From NCBI RefSeq assembly GCF_003350345.1, contig NZ_QNVJ01000054.1, positions 62,001 to 126,000 on the forward strand: a DNA stretch of 64,000 nt, given 5' to 3'. Position 1 is the first letter of the stretch. The number at the start of each line of letters is the position of its first letter. Under the pieces are notes generated by a model. The model made no database searches. It saw only the letters and a program-made list of their open reading frames with translations, and was not told where the DNA came from. Shown here piece after piece: positions 52,915 to 61,545 of this stretch. This stretch comes from Alkalilacustris brevis. GTDB taxonomy: Bacteria; Pseudomonadota; Alphaproteobacteria; Rhodobacterales; Rhodobacteraceae. The position numbers and the translations under genes were made by a program.

Positions 52915-53766
52915 ATGAAAACCTGGCTCCGCATCGTTGGCCGCATGTGGAATGCAATGGGCGAACGCAACCTTGACCTTATTGCGGCCGGGGTTGCGTT
53001 TTTCGCGCTGCTTGCAATTTTTCCGGGTATTGCAGCACTGATATCAATCTGGGGCTTCATGTCAGACCCCGCGATGATCGAGTATCAGTTCGAAATGCTG
53101 CGCGAATTCATCCCGGAAGAGGCGCATGCGCTGGTCGCCAGCCAGATTGACCGCCTTGCCGCCGCGCATGACAGTGCACTGGGCTGGACGACGCTCGTTT
53201 CCATTCTCTTCACATTGTGGACGGCGCGGTTGGGCGTCGGGGCGCTGATGACGGGGCTGAATGCCGTGCATGGCTTGAATAATCGTGGCGGGGTGCGGCG
53301 CACAGCCGTGGCGATCGCGTTGACCGTCACGCTGCTTGCCGTGGCCATCGTGGCGATTGCAACGATCATCGTACTGCCCATCGTTCTTGCTTTTGTGCCG
53401 CTGGGGCCGTTCGCCAGTATCGTCGTGAATTCGCTGAAATGGATCGTCGCGCTTTCAGTGGTCATGGGCGGGTTGAGTATTGTCTATCGCTACGGCCCCA
53501 ATCGTGGGGTTCGGCTGCCCTGGCTCACGCCTGGGCTATTGCTGGCGGTGTCGCTCTGGGCATTGGCGTCGCTGGCCTTTTCCTGGTTTCTTGCGAATTT
53601 CGGCAACTACAACGAGACCTACGGATCGCTGGCGGCGGTGGTCGCCTTGCTGATCTGGTTCTATATCTCGGCCTATGCCACGCTGATCGGCGCGCTGCTC
53701 AATGCCGAGCTCGAGGGCGGGCGGCTGGATACCGCCGAGGCCGATAACGACGCGGCTGCGGATTGA
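52915..53766 (+). CDS. YihY/BrkB-family inner-membrane protein
   Basis: A 283-residue membrane protein with 6 predicted helices. The YihY/BrkB pattern is seen in ALLAIFPGIAALISIWG, SILFTLWTARLGVGALMTGLN, RYGPNRGVRLPWLTPG, and YNETYGSLAAVVALLIWFYISAYATLIGALLNAE. The family was once called ribonuclease BN, but that activity belongs to another gene. The function is unknown (envelope or virulence-linked). The start at 52915 is the family N-terminus, though no good ribosome site is visible; earlier in-frame Met codons are not supported. Confidence 0.88.
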   Translation: MKTWLRIVGRMWNAMGERNLDLIAAGVAFFALLAIFPGIAALISIWGFMSDPAMIEYQFEMLREFIPEEAHALVASQIDRLAAAHDSALGWTTLVSILFTLWTARLGVGALMTGLNAVHGLNNRGGVRRTAVAIALTVTLLAVAIVAIATIIVLPIVLAFVPLGPFASIVVNSLKWIVALSVVMGGLSIVYRYGPNRGVRLPWLTPGLLLAVSLWALASLAFSWFLANFGNYNETYGSLAAVVALLIWFYISAYATLIGALLNAELEGGRLDTAEADNDAAAD

Positions 53767-53830
53767 TCCCGATCATCCCGGGCGGGGGAGTGAACCTGCT
53801 ATAATGGTGCCCTTGCGTATGGAGGCACCG

Positions 53831-54106
53831 ATGATCACCCTGGACGACATTGAAGACATGACCTGCCTGAGCCGCGAAGAAATCGCGGCCATCGCCGAGC
53901 ATGAGCACCTGCCCGACCTCGATGCCGCGATGCTGGGTGAATATCTGATGCATATCCATCACGGCCCGGTGCAGGTGCAGCAGATGATCTGCGATGACAT
54001 TCGCGCCGCGCTGCACCGCGATGATCTCGACCATGCGCGCACGCTTTTTACAGTGCTGCGCAGCTTCATGGCCGATCATCCCGAAGCCGCGCGCGGGGCA
54101 GAGTAG
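53831..54106 (+). CDS. Small conserved-looking acidic protein
   Basis: A 91-residue soluble helical protein (MITLDDIEDMTCLSREEIAAIAEHEHLPDLDA, read in pieces). Seven His residues and many Asp/Glu residues suggest metal binding, but no motif is canonical. The strong GGAGG at 53820-53824 and the ATG at 53831 support translation. It sits about 65 bp after the YihY gene and 12 bp before the end of a converging lipoprotein gene. No family is recognised. Confidence 0.65.
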   Translation: MITLDDIEDMTCLSREEIAAIAEHEHLPDLDAAMLGEYLMHIHHGPVQVQQMICDDIRAALHRDDLDHARTLFTVLRSFMADHPEAARGAE

Positions 54107-54118
54107 GCACATGCCCCC

Positions 54119-54427
54119 TCAGCAATCGATCCGTGCGGTGATCACGCCGCTGTCACCCTCGGCCGAGCCGGGGCGCACCGAACAGCCCGTGGTCTGCCCG
54201 ATTGCCTGAACCAGCCGTTCTGGCATGTCGCGCCGGGCGGCACGGCCGGCGTAATCCAGCCGGATCGCCTGTGCGTGATCACCGTCGCGGAAAACCGCGA
54301 TCTGCGTGCCGCCGATGGTTACGCGCTGCTCTTCTGCCCCCAGAAACCGGGGCGAGGGCGAGGCACACCCGCCAAGGCCGAGTGAGATGGCGAGCACGAA
54401 GGCAAAGGCTGCGAGACATGGGTGCAT
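54119..54427 (-). CDS. Small predicted lipoprotein
   Basis: A 102-residue protein. A signal peptide with lipobox LGLGGC (Cys21 becomes the lipidated residue) is followed by a compact domain (RVTIGGTQIAVFRDGDHAQAIRLDYAG) and a disulfide-capable C-terminus with two cysteines (TTGCSVRPG and RIDC). It is transcribed divergently from the glycerate kinase gene and converges on the 91-residue protein gene. Family unknown. Confidence 0.75.
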   Translation of the reverse strand: MHPCLAAFAFVLAISLGLGGCASPSPRFLGAEEQRVTIGGTQIAVFRDGDHAQAIRLDYAGRAARRDMPERLVQAIGQTTGCSVRPGSAEGDSGVITARIDC

Positions 54428-54567
54428 GGCGGCAGTCTCCCGAGGTCTGGTTAACAGAAGGTTAGCGCGCGGCGCTCCGTTGCACTGAGGGGCAGATCGC
54501 CCTTTCCCCCCGGCGCGGCTGGCGCTACCCCTTTCGCATATGCAATGCGCAAGAAACGAGAAACCCG

Positions 54568-55845
54568 ATGCACCCTGGCCCGCAACAGCCCGCCGACTTT
54601 CTCCGTGCCCTGTTCGACCGTGCGGTCGCGGTGGCCGACCCGATGCGGATCGTTGCTCCGGCACTTCCGCCGCGGCCGGCCGGGCGGGTTGTGGTGATCG
54701 GGGCGGGCAAGGCCTCGGCCCGGATGGCCGAGGCGGTCGAGGCGGCCTGGGGCCCCTGCGAGGGGCTGGTCATCACGCGCTATGGATATGCGCGCTCCTG
54801 CGCAGGTATCGAGATTGTCGAAGCCGCACACCCGGTGCCCGATGCGCGCGGGGCCGAGGCCACGGGACGGATGCTCGAACTGCTCTCAACTCTGGGCGAG
54901 GATGACCTGGCCGTGGCGCTGATTTCGGGCGGGGCATCGGCGCTGTTGGTGCGTCCGGCGGGCGCGATCTCGCTGGCTGACAAACAGGCGGTGAACGCGG
55001 CGCTTCTGGCTTCGGGTGCGCCCATCGGGCAGATGAACATCGTGCGCAAACATCTCAGCCGCGTGAAGGGCGGGCAGCTTGCCGCTGCGGCGTCGCCCGC
55101 GCGCATGGTTGCCCTGATGATCTCGGATGTGCCGGGCGATGACCCGGCCGAGATCGGCTCAGGCCCGACGGTGGGCGATGCCTCCACCCCGGCAGACGCG
55201 GCCGCGACCCTTGCGCGCTGGAATGTCGAGGTGCCGCAATCGGTGGGCGCGCACCTGGCCGGCGGCGAAACCGGCGTGGTGCCGCCCGGCGACCCCCGTT
55301 TGGCGCGGGTGGAAAACCGGGTGATCGCCGCGCCTGCGCAATCGCTCGATGCGGCGGCGGCGCTGGTCCGCGCGTCAGGCTGCGATCTGCGCATTCTGGG
55401 CGATGCCCTGGAGGGTGAAGCGCGCGAAATCGCCGGCGCGCAGGCACGCACAGCCATTGAGGCGCGGCAGGCGATGAAGCCGGGCGATTCGCCGCTGCTG
55501 TTGCTGTCGGGGGGGGAACTGACGGTAACGCGCCGGGGCGATGGCCTGGGTGGCCCGAATGCCGAGTTCGCGCTGGCGCTGGCGCTTGCGCTTGATGGTG
55601 CGCCGGGTATCCATGCCATCGCCTGCGACACCGACGGGGTGGATGGTGCGGCCGAAGTGGCCGGCGCGATTATCGGGCCGGGCACGCTCGCCCGTGCGCG
55701 CGCTGTCGGGCATGACCCCGAGCGCGCGCTCAACGCCAATGACAGCCACGGTTTTTTCGCGGCGCTGGGCGATCAGGTCATCACTGGCCCGACCCTGACC
55801 AATGTGAACGATTTTCGCGCGATCCTCGTCCTGCCGCCTGAATGA
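54568..55845 (+). CDS. Glycerate 2-kinase (MOFRL / TtuD type)
   Basis: A 425-residue kinase that phosphorylates D-glycerate to 2-phosphoglycerate. The N-terminal domain has VVVIGAGKASARMAEAVE, LISGGASALLVRPAG and MNIVRKHLSRVKGGQLA. The C-terminal MOFRL domain has LLSGGELTVTRRGDGLGGPNAEFAL and ends NANDSHGFFAALGDQVITGPTLTNVNDFRA. The older name hydroxypyruvate reductase (TtuD) is often attached to this family. It fits glyoxylate, glycerate or tartrate use, linking with the glycerate-like operon at 17-22 kb. The start at 54568 follows a divergent promoter with the lipoprotein gene. Confidence 0.92.
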   Translation: MHPGPQQPADFLRALFDRAVAVADPMRIVAPALPPRPAGRVVVIGAGKASARMAEAVEAAWGPCEGLVITRYGYARSCAGIEIVEAAHPVPDARGAEATGRMLELLSTLGEDDLAVALISGGASALLVRPAGAISLADKQAVNAALLASGAPIGQMNIVRKHLSRVKGGQLAAAASPARMVALMISDVPGDDPAEIGSGPTVGDASTPADAAATLARWNVEVPQSVGAHLAGGETGVVPPGDPRLARVENRVIAAPAQSLDAAAALVRASGCDLRILGDALEGEAREIAGAQARTAIEARQAMKPGDSPLLLLSGGELTVTRRGDGLGGPNAEFALALALALDGAPGIHAIACDTDGVDGAAEVAGAIIGPGTLARARAVGHDPERALNANDSHGFFAALGDQVITGPTLTNVNDFRAILVLPPE

Positions 55846-56021
55846 GCGCGCTTTCGGCTCTGCGGGGGCCGCGGCGCACCGCCGTCGATGGCGGCGCGAT
55901 GACGCAAGAGCGAAAACATACCCGGAAAAACGATTTTTGCGCTTCTGCCTCTCGCAGCCCGTGCGGGGCTGTGCTTTGTTGCGGATCGTGAGGGCAACAA
56001 AACCGTATCGAGGGGGAGTTC

Positions 56022-58319
56022 ATGCTGAGGATTGGGCAGTCGCAGGTCCGTTTTGAAGATGACGTGCTGGTGCGCGGCAAGGCCACCTATACCGATGATG
56101 TGCGCCGCCCCGGCGAGCTTGCCCTCGTGCTGCTGAGGTCTCCGGTCGCGGTGGGCCGGATCGCCAGGCTCGATGTCTCCGGCGCGGTCGGAATGCCGGG
56201 TGTCGTGGCGGTTTTCACCGGGCAGGAGCTGGCGGCGGGCGGAGTTGTCGGGCTTGCGCCGCGCGTGCCGATGCCGGGCCCGGATGGTGAGGCCTCGCGC
56301 CATCCGCCCTTCATGCCCCTCGCGGTGGATGAGGTGCGCCATGTCGGAGAGCCGGTTGCCGCGATCCTGGCCGAGACGCGCGCGCAGGCCGAGGATGCCG
56401 CCGAGGCGGTGATGCTCGAGATCGAGGACCGGCCCGCGGTGATCAGCGCGCTTGAGGCCGCGCGCCCCGATGCGCCACGCGTCTGGCCACAATATCCCGA
56501 CAACCTATGCTATCGCCAGATACAGGGCGACCCGGAGGCGGCCCGCGAGGCAATCTCTGGCGCCGCGCATGTGCTGCGCGAGCGGCTTGAGATCACCCGG
56601 ATCACCACCGCCGCGATGGAGCCGCGCGCCGTGCTGGTCAGTTTCGACCCTGAAACCGAACGTTTCGAGGTGGAACTGGGCACCCAGGCACCGCACCGGC
56701 TGGGCGGCGATCTGGCAGCTGCGCTGGGATTGCCGAACCAGGCGGTGCACGTCATGACCCGCAGCTGCGGCGGCTCTTTCGGGATGCGGAACATGGCCTA
56801 TCCCGAATATGTCGTCGCGCTCTGGGCGGCGCGGCGGCTGGGGCGGCCGGTGCGCTGGGTCGCAGGGCGGATGGAATCGTTCCAGTCGGACGCGCACGCG
56901 CGTGAACAATGGGCCGATGCGACGCTCGCGCTGGATGAAGACGGGCGGTTCCTCGCCATCGATGTCGCGGTAAAGGCCAGCCTTGGCGCCTATCTGGGGC
57001 CAGCGACCATGGTTCCGCCGATCGCCAATACCGGCGGCATCGTCGGGGTTTACCGTTTCCCGGCTGCGGCCATGCGGATCGAAAGCTATTTCACCAACAC
57101 CCAGATCAATGCGCCTTACCGCGGCGCCGGGCGGCCCGAGGCCAGTTACATCCTTGAGCACATGATCGACCGGGCCGCCGTGAAGCTGGGCGTGGACCGG
57201 GTTGAGCTGCGCAGGCGCAACATGGTCACCCCCGATCAGATGCCCTATGACACCGGCTTCATCTACACCTATGACAGTGGCGATTTTCCTGCCGTTCTCG
57301 AAAAGGCTCTGGCGGCGGCCGATTGGGCGGGCTTTCCCGTGCGCCGGGCCGAGGCCGAAGCCCGGGGCCGTATCCTTGGCATTGGCCTTGCCTGCGTGAT
57401 CGAGATCGCCAACGGCCCCCCCGGCAAGCCCGCGCCGGAATTCGCCCGGCTGGTGGTTTCGCCCCAGGCGGGGGCACGGATGTTGATGGGCTCCTCCGAT
57501 TCGGGGCAGGGGCATCTGACAACCTTCCGCCAGGTGCTGAGCGATCGGCTGGGTCTGGAACCCGAAGAGATTTCGCTGCTGACGGGTGACACCGATGTCG
57601 TGCCGCAGGGTGTTGGCACCTTCGGGTCGCGCACGATGGCGGCGGCGGGCACCTCGCTGTGGCGCGCGGCCGACCAGGTGATCGAGGCCCTGCGCGAAGA
57701 AGCTGCCGAGATGCTCGAGGCTGCATCCGCCGATATCGAGTTCGACCACGGCCGCTACCGCGTGGCCGGCACCGACCTTGGCGTGGCCTTCCGCGATGTT
57801 CTGGCCCGCGCCGACCGCGAGGTTTCGGGAGAATCCTTCGAGGCGGCGGATGCAGCCACCTTCCCCAATGGCTGCCATGTCTGCGAGGTCGAGATAGACC
57901 CGGACACCGGCGGCACGCGGGTGGTGCGCTACACGCTGGTCGATGACGTTGGCACGGTGATCAACCCGTTGCTGATGAAAGGGCAGATCATCGGCGGGAT
58001 AGCCCAGGGGTTGGGGCAAGCGCTGCTCGAGCAGGTGCATTTCGAATCCGGCAGCGGCCAGCTTCTGAGCGCAAGCTTCATGGATTACGCCATGCCCCGC
58101 GCGGGCGACATGCCCAGCCCGCGGGTCGAGACACACTCGGTGCCGACGGCGAACAACCCGCTTGGCGCCAAGGGTGCGGGCGAGGCGGGCACCGTGGGCG
58201 CCCTGCCGGTGGTGATGAGCGCGGTTTGCGATGCGCTGGCTTCGCGCGGGGTCGGCCCGATCGGGATGCCGGCCAGCCCGTTGCGGGTGTGGCAGGCGTT
58301 GAACGGGGCGAATGGCTGA
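56022..58319 (+). CDS. Molybdenum hydroxylase large subunit, CoxL/xanthine-dehydrogenase family
   Basis: A 765-residue molybdopterin-cytosine-dinucleotide binding subunit. It has the N-terminal domain FEDDVLVRGKATYTDDVRRPGELALVLLRSP, and MCD-binding blocks CGGSFGMRNMAYPEYVV and GQGHLTTFRQVLSDRLG. The active-site loop is APYRGAGRPEASYILE, the form II (AYRGAGR) type and not the form I CO dehydrogenase AYRCSFR. The catalytic Glu is in AKGAGEAGTVGALP. The [2Fe-2S] and FAD subunits that normally partner it are not adjacent. A GAGGGGGAG ribosome site precedes the ATG. Substrate unknown (aldehyde or N-heterocycle oxidation likely). Confidence 0.9.
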   Translation: MLRIGQSQVRFEDDVLVRGKATYTDDVRRPGELALVLLRSPVAVGRIARLDVSGAVGMPGVVAVFTGQELAAGGVVGLAPRVPMPGPDGEASRHPPFMPLAVDEVRHVGEPVAAILAETRAQAEDAAEAVMLEIEDRPAVISALEAARPDAPRVWPQYPDNLCYRQIQGDPEAAREAISGAAHVLRERLEITRITTAAMEPRAVLVSFDPETERFEVELGTQAPHRLGGDLAAALGLPNQAVHVMTRSCGGSFGMRNMAYPEYVVALWAARRLGRPVRWVAGRMESFQSDAHAREQWADATLALDEDGRFLAIDVAVKASLGAYLGPATMVPPIANTGGIVGVYRFPAAAMRIESYFTNTQINAPYRGAGRPEASYILEHMIDRAAVKLGVDRVELRRRNMVTPDQMPYDTGFIYTYDSGDFPAVLEKALAAADWAGFPVRRAEAEARGRILGIGLACVIEIANGPPGKPAPEFARLVVSPQAGARMLMGSSDSGQGHLTTFRQVLSDRLGLEPEEISLLTGDTDVVPQGVGTFGSRTMAAAGTSLWRAADQVIEALREEAAEMLEAASADIEFDHGRYRVAGTDLGVAFRDVLARADREVSGESFEAADAATFPNGCHVCEVEIDPDTGGTRVVRYTLVDDVGTVINPLLMKGQIIGGIAQGLGQALLEQVHFESGSGQLLSASFMDYAMPRAGDMPSPRVETHSVPTANNPLGAKGAGEAGTVGALPVVMSAVCDALASRGVGPIGMPASPLRVWQALNGANG

Positions 58320-58345
58320 AGGCGGCCCCGGCCGCCCCGCCGCGC

Positions 58346-60076
58346 TTACATGAAGCCGGCCAGCACCAGGATCAGCACGAGCGCCGCCAGCCCGCTCCAT
58401 CGCCACTGCCCCAGCGCGGCCTCCAGACGGGCGACAAGCTGGCCCGTCTGGTTGCCAAGGCTTCGCGGCAAGGGGCTGGTGACTGTCTTTTGCGCAAGGC
58501 TTCTGCGCGCGGTGTCAGCGCGCTCGGCCTGCCTGATCGTGGTCAGCACCGCCCGCTCGAGCATTGGCGCCAGATCTCCGGTGGGCAGACGCGGCATGAC
58601 CAGCCCACGCCAATTTGCCAGAAGGCCAGCAGCCAGCCCGGTGGCCACGGGCCAGGCAGCGGCCAACAGGGTGGTGCCCCGCCACGGGTAGTCGGGGCCA
58701 AGCCCTCCGGACCAGTCCGACCAAAGCCCCCAGGGCAACAGCACCGCGCCAAGGCTCAGCGCCAGCACCGGCGCCCAAAGCCTCCAGTCGGACCGCCCGG
58801 CACTGTGCTTTCCCTCGGGCGTTGCTTCCCGCGACAGCCGGATCAGGAACCAGCCCAGCAGCAATGTCGTGGTGATCCCCGAAATCGTCATCAGCATTTC
58901 GGCGGTGGCGCCTGCACCACCGGCCAGCACCGGCTTGCCAGCCGCCTTGACCAGCGCGCCGCCACTCAGCGGCGCACCCGCGACCGAAAGCGCGGCCAGC
59001 GCCGCAAGGCCCAAGGCAGCAACACGCCGACCGCCAGCCGCGCCTGCGACCACACCCACCGACAGGAACAAGGCCGCCTTGGCCAGCCCATGATGAAAGG
59101 CGTAGAAACCTGCCTGCTCCATCCCGCTGCCCGCCGTCAGTGCCGCACCGATCAGCGCCATCACCAGCCCCATCTGGCTGATCGTGGAATAGGCCAGGAT
59201 CGCCTTGGGATTGGCCTGGCTCAGCCCGTAGAGCGCCGCGGCGAAGGCCCCGAACAGCCCCGCCGTCACCAGCACCCCGGCCAGGCCCGTGCCCGGCGGC
59301 AGGAACAGGATCAGCCCGATGACCCCGGCCTTGACGATCGCCCCCGACAGGACCGCCGAAGCCGGCGTCGGTGCGACCGGATGCGCCAGCGGCAGCCAGA
59401 TATGCAGCGGCACGAGCCCCGCTTTCAGCCCGAAGCCTGCCAGCAGCAGCCATCCCGCCAGCCCGCCCAGCGGCGCCTGGGGCAGGGCCGCGCGCATATC
59501 CTCGATGCGCAGGGTATCGGCAGCGGCAGCACCGATGGTGAACCCCGCCAGCAGGCAGGCCTCGCCCAGCACAGCCAGCGTCAAATAGATACGCCCGGCG
59601 CGCAGGGCCTCTTTGCTCGCCGCCTCGACCACCAGAACATAGGCCGCGAGCGACACTGCGGCAAAGGCCACATAGAAGGTGATGATGTCCTGCGCCAGAA
59701 ACACCCCCAGATTGCCTGCCAGCGTCAGGCACCAGAAGCCGGTGAATACAGCGGGGCGGCGCGCGCTGCGCATGTAGGCCACCGCATATACCCCCGCCGC
59801 CAGCCACAGAAACGCTGTCATCCCCAACAGCAACATCCCCAGCGGCGGCTGGCCCAGCACCACGCCGAGCAGAACGAACCCCACCACAGTCTCGGCCCCG
59901 CTACCGGCCCCTGTCATTGCCACCAGCGCCAGCAGCAGCGCAGGCAGCGGCGCAAGCGGCAGCAGTGTGATTGCGTGGGTGCGGATCGCAGGCAAGGCCG
60001 CCGCCAGACCCAGCACAAGCGGCCAGATCAGCGCGATCAGCGGCAGCACAGGGCCATCAAGCACAAGGGGTGTCAC
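58346..60076 (-). CDS. Proton-conducting antiporter-like subunit (MnhD/NuoM type), third copy
   Basis: A 576-residue integral membrane protein, about 14 or more helices, of the Proton_antipo_M family found in Mrp antiporters and complex I (NuoL/M/N). The core pattern is GLKAGLVPLHIWLPLAHPVAPTPASAVLSGAIVKAGVIGL, containing the key Lys and the conserved Pro-His-Ile-Trp-Leu. IAYSTISQMGLV is a second conserved block. The last third is more divergent, with an extended cytosolic tail. It is last in the run, overlapping the previous gene by 4 nt. Role: coupled cation/proton translocation as part of a larger assembly. Confidence 0.88.
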   Translation of the reverse strand: MTPLVLDGPVLPLIALIWPLVLGLAAALPAIRTHAITLLPLAPLPALLLALVAMTGAGSGAETVVGFVLLGVVLGQPPLGMLLLGMTAFLWLAAGVYAVAYMRSARRPAVFTGFWCLTLAGNLGVFLAQDIITFYVAFAAVSLAAYVLVVEAASKEALRAGRIYLTLAVLGEACLLAGFTIGAAAADTLRIEDMRAALPQAPLGGLAGWLLLAGFGLKAGLVPLHIWLPLAHPVAPTPASAVLSGAIVKAGVIGLILFLPPGTGLAGVLVTAGLFGAFAAALYGLSQANPKAILAYSTISQMGLVMALIGAALTAGSGMEQAGFYAFHHGLAKAALFLSVGVVAGAAGGRRVAALGLAALAALSVAGAPLSGGALVKAAGKPVLAGGAGATAEMLMTISGITTTLLLGWFLIRLSREATPEGKHSAGRSDWRLWAPVLALSLGAVLLPWGLWSDWSGGLGPDYPWRGTTLLAAAWPVATGLAAGLLANWRGLVMPRLPTGDLAPMLERAVLTTIRQAERADTARRSLAQKTVTSPLPRSLGNQTGQLVARLEAALGQWRWSGLAALVLILVLAGFM

Positions 60077-61545
60077 GGCAGATACTCCCTTTCGACGATC
60101 AGGGTGGCCCAGGCCAGCGGGCTGAACGCGCTGGCGGCAAACAGCCCCACGGCCAGCGCCGCCGCCGCAGTAATGACCGGCGGCCAGAGGATACCCGGCG
60201 GCGTCGCCCTCGGGCCGGAGCTGCCCCCTTCGACCGGCACGGGCCGAAACCAGATCCGGTAGAGCAGCGGCAGGAAATAGGCCGAGTTGAGCAGCGACGA
60301 TGCCACCAGCACCGCCACCACCCAGGCCGCGCCCGATTGCACACCGCCAACGCCCAGGTAGAATTTAGAAACGAACCCGGCCATCGGCGGTATCCCGATC
60401 ATGCCCAGCGCGCCCAGCGAAAAGCACAGCGACGTCAGCGGCATCCGCGCCCCTATCCCGTCAAGCTGGCGGATCTCGGAAATGTCGGCGCATTCCTGAT
60501 AGACCCCGGCGCAGAAGAACAGCGTGATCTTCATCAGCCCCTGATGCACCAGGTGCACCAGCCCGCCGATCACCGCGAAGGGCCCCGCCAACGCTGCGCC
60601 CAGCACGATATAGGCGACCTGGCTGACGGTCGAAAACGCCAGCCGCTTCTTGACCTCGGTTTGCTGCAACGCCCTGAGCGAGCCCCAGATGATCGTGACC
60701 GCCGCCAGCGCGGCCAGGACGATGCCCACGCGCAATTCCTCGACCAGCGCGATGCCGAAGACATCATAGATGACCCGCACGATGCCGAAGGCCCCGGCCT
60801 TGACCACCGCCACCGCGTGCAGCAGCGCACTGACCGGCGCGGGCGCGGCCATGGCTGCGGGCAGCCAGCCATGCAGCGGCACCAGCGCGGCCTTGACCCC
60901 AAGCCCGGCGATGAACAGCGCGAAGATCATGCGCAGGCTGGCATCGCCATGCGCGCGCAGGTCGGCAGGCAGGGCGAATTCGATCGGGCCGGTCGCGCTT
61001 TCCAGCCAGAGTATCGCCACCAGAAGTGCAGCGCTGCCGGGCAGCGAAAACGTCAGGTAGCTGCGTCCTGCCGCCAGCGAGGCGCGATCCTGCTTGTGGA
61101 TGACCAGCGGCCATGTGGACAGCGTGAGAAGCTCGTAGAAGATGAAAAAGCTGATCAGGTTGCCTGCCATCGCCAGCCCCGTGGTGGCCGCCACGCAAAG
61201 GCTGAAGAAGCCGAAAAAGCGCGAAAGCTCGGGCTTGGTGCCGAAATAGGCAATGGCGTAGATCGTGGTCAGCAGCCACAGAAAAGCCGAGAGCGTCACG
61301 AACAGCAGCGAAAGCGCATCGATGCGCAACAACAGGTCCAGCCCCGGCGCAAGCGGCAGCCGCATCTCGTAGATCGTGCCTTGCGCGACCTCGCCCAGCA
61401 TGAAGGCCACCATCCCCAGCTTGAGCAACGCGCAGCCAAGGTTCAGCGCATTGCGGGTGCCATGGGCGGTCTGCGGCAGAAAAAACGTCACTAAAGATGC
61501 GATCAATGACGAAAACAGGATCAAAACCGGAAGCGCCGCGGTCAT
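60073..61545 (-). CDS. Proton-conducting antiporter-like subunit (MnhD/NuoN type), second copy
   Basis: A 490-residue membrane protein, about 14 helices. The antiporter core is GLGVKAALVPLHGWLPAAMAAPAPVSALLHAVAVVKAGAFGI, with the conserved Lys-Ala-Ala-Leu-Val-Pro-Leu-His and Ala-Pro-Ala-Pro-Val-Ser-Ala-Leu-Leu-His blocks. RLAFSTVSQVAYIVLG is a further conserved segment. It overlaps both the gene before and after by 4 nt, so it is made with the others in fixed proportion. It belongs with NuoN/MnhD proteins, and its precise coupling role is not assignable. Confidence 0.9.
   Translation of the reverse strand: MTAALPVLILFSSLIASLVTFFLPQTAHGTRNALNLGCALLKLGMVAFMLGEVAQGTIYEMRLPLAPGLDLLLRIDALSLLFVTLSAFLWLLTTIYAIAYFGTKPELSRFFGFFSLCVAATTGLAMAGNLISFFIFYELLTLSTWPLVIHKQDRASLAAGRSYLTFSLPGSAALLVAILWLESATGPIEFALPADLRAHGDASLRMIFALFIAGLGVKAALVPLHGWLPAAMAAPAPVSALLHAVAVVKAGAFGIVRVIYDVFGIALVEELRVGIVLAALAAVTIIWGSLRALQQTEVKKRLAFSTVSQVAYIVLGAALAGPFAVIGGLVHLVHQGLMKITLFFCAGVYQECADISEIRQLDGIGARMPLTSLCFSLGALGMIGIPPMAGFVSKFYLGVGGVQSGAAWVVAVLVASSLLNSAYFLPLLYRIWFRPVPVEGGSSGPRATPPGILWPPVITAAAALAVGLFAASAFSPLAWATLIVEREYLP

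Noticed and set aside
53702-53830. Upstream extension of the 91-residue protein gene
   Set aside because: The extension overlaps the YihY gene and lacks a ribosome site, while GGAGG precedes the ATG at 53831.
56505-58406. 633-codon minus-strand frame opposite the molybdenum subunit
   Set aside because: It is the antisense of an intact CoxL-like gene with full motifs and no independent features.
58226-61494. Long plus-strand frames (678 and 507 codons) opposite the antiporter genes
   Set aside because: They are antisense to hydrophobic antiporter genes, very rich in Arg/Gln/His, and show no domains.
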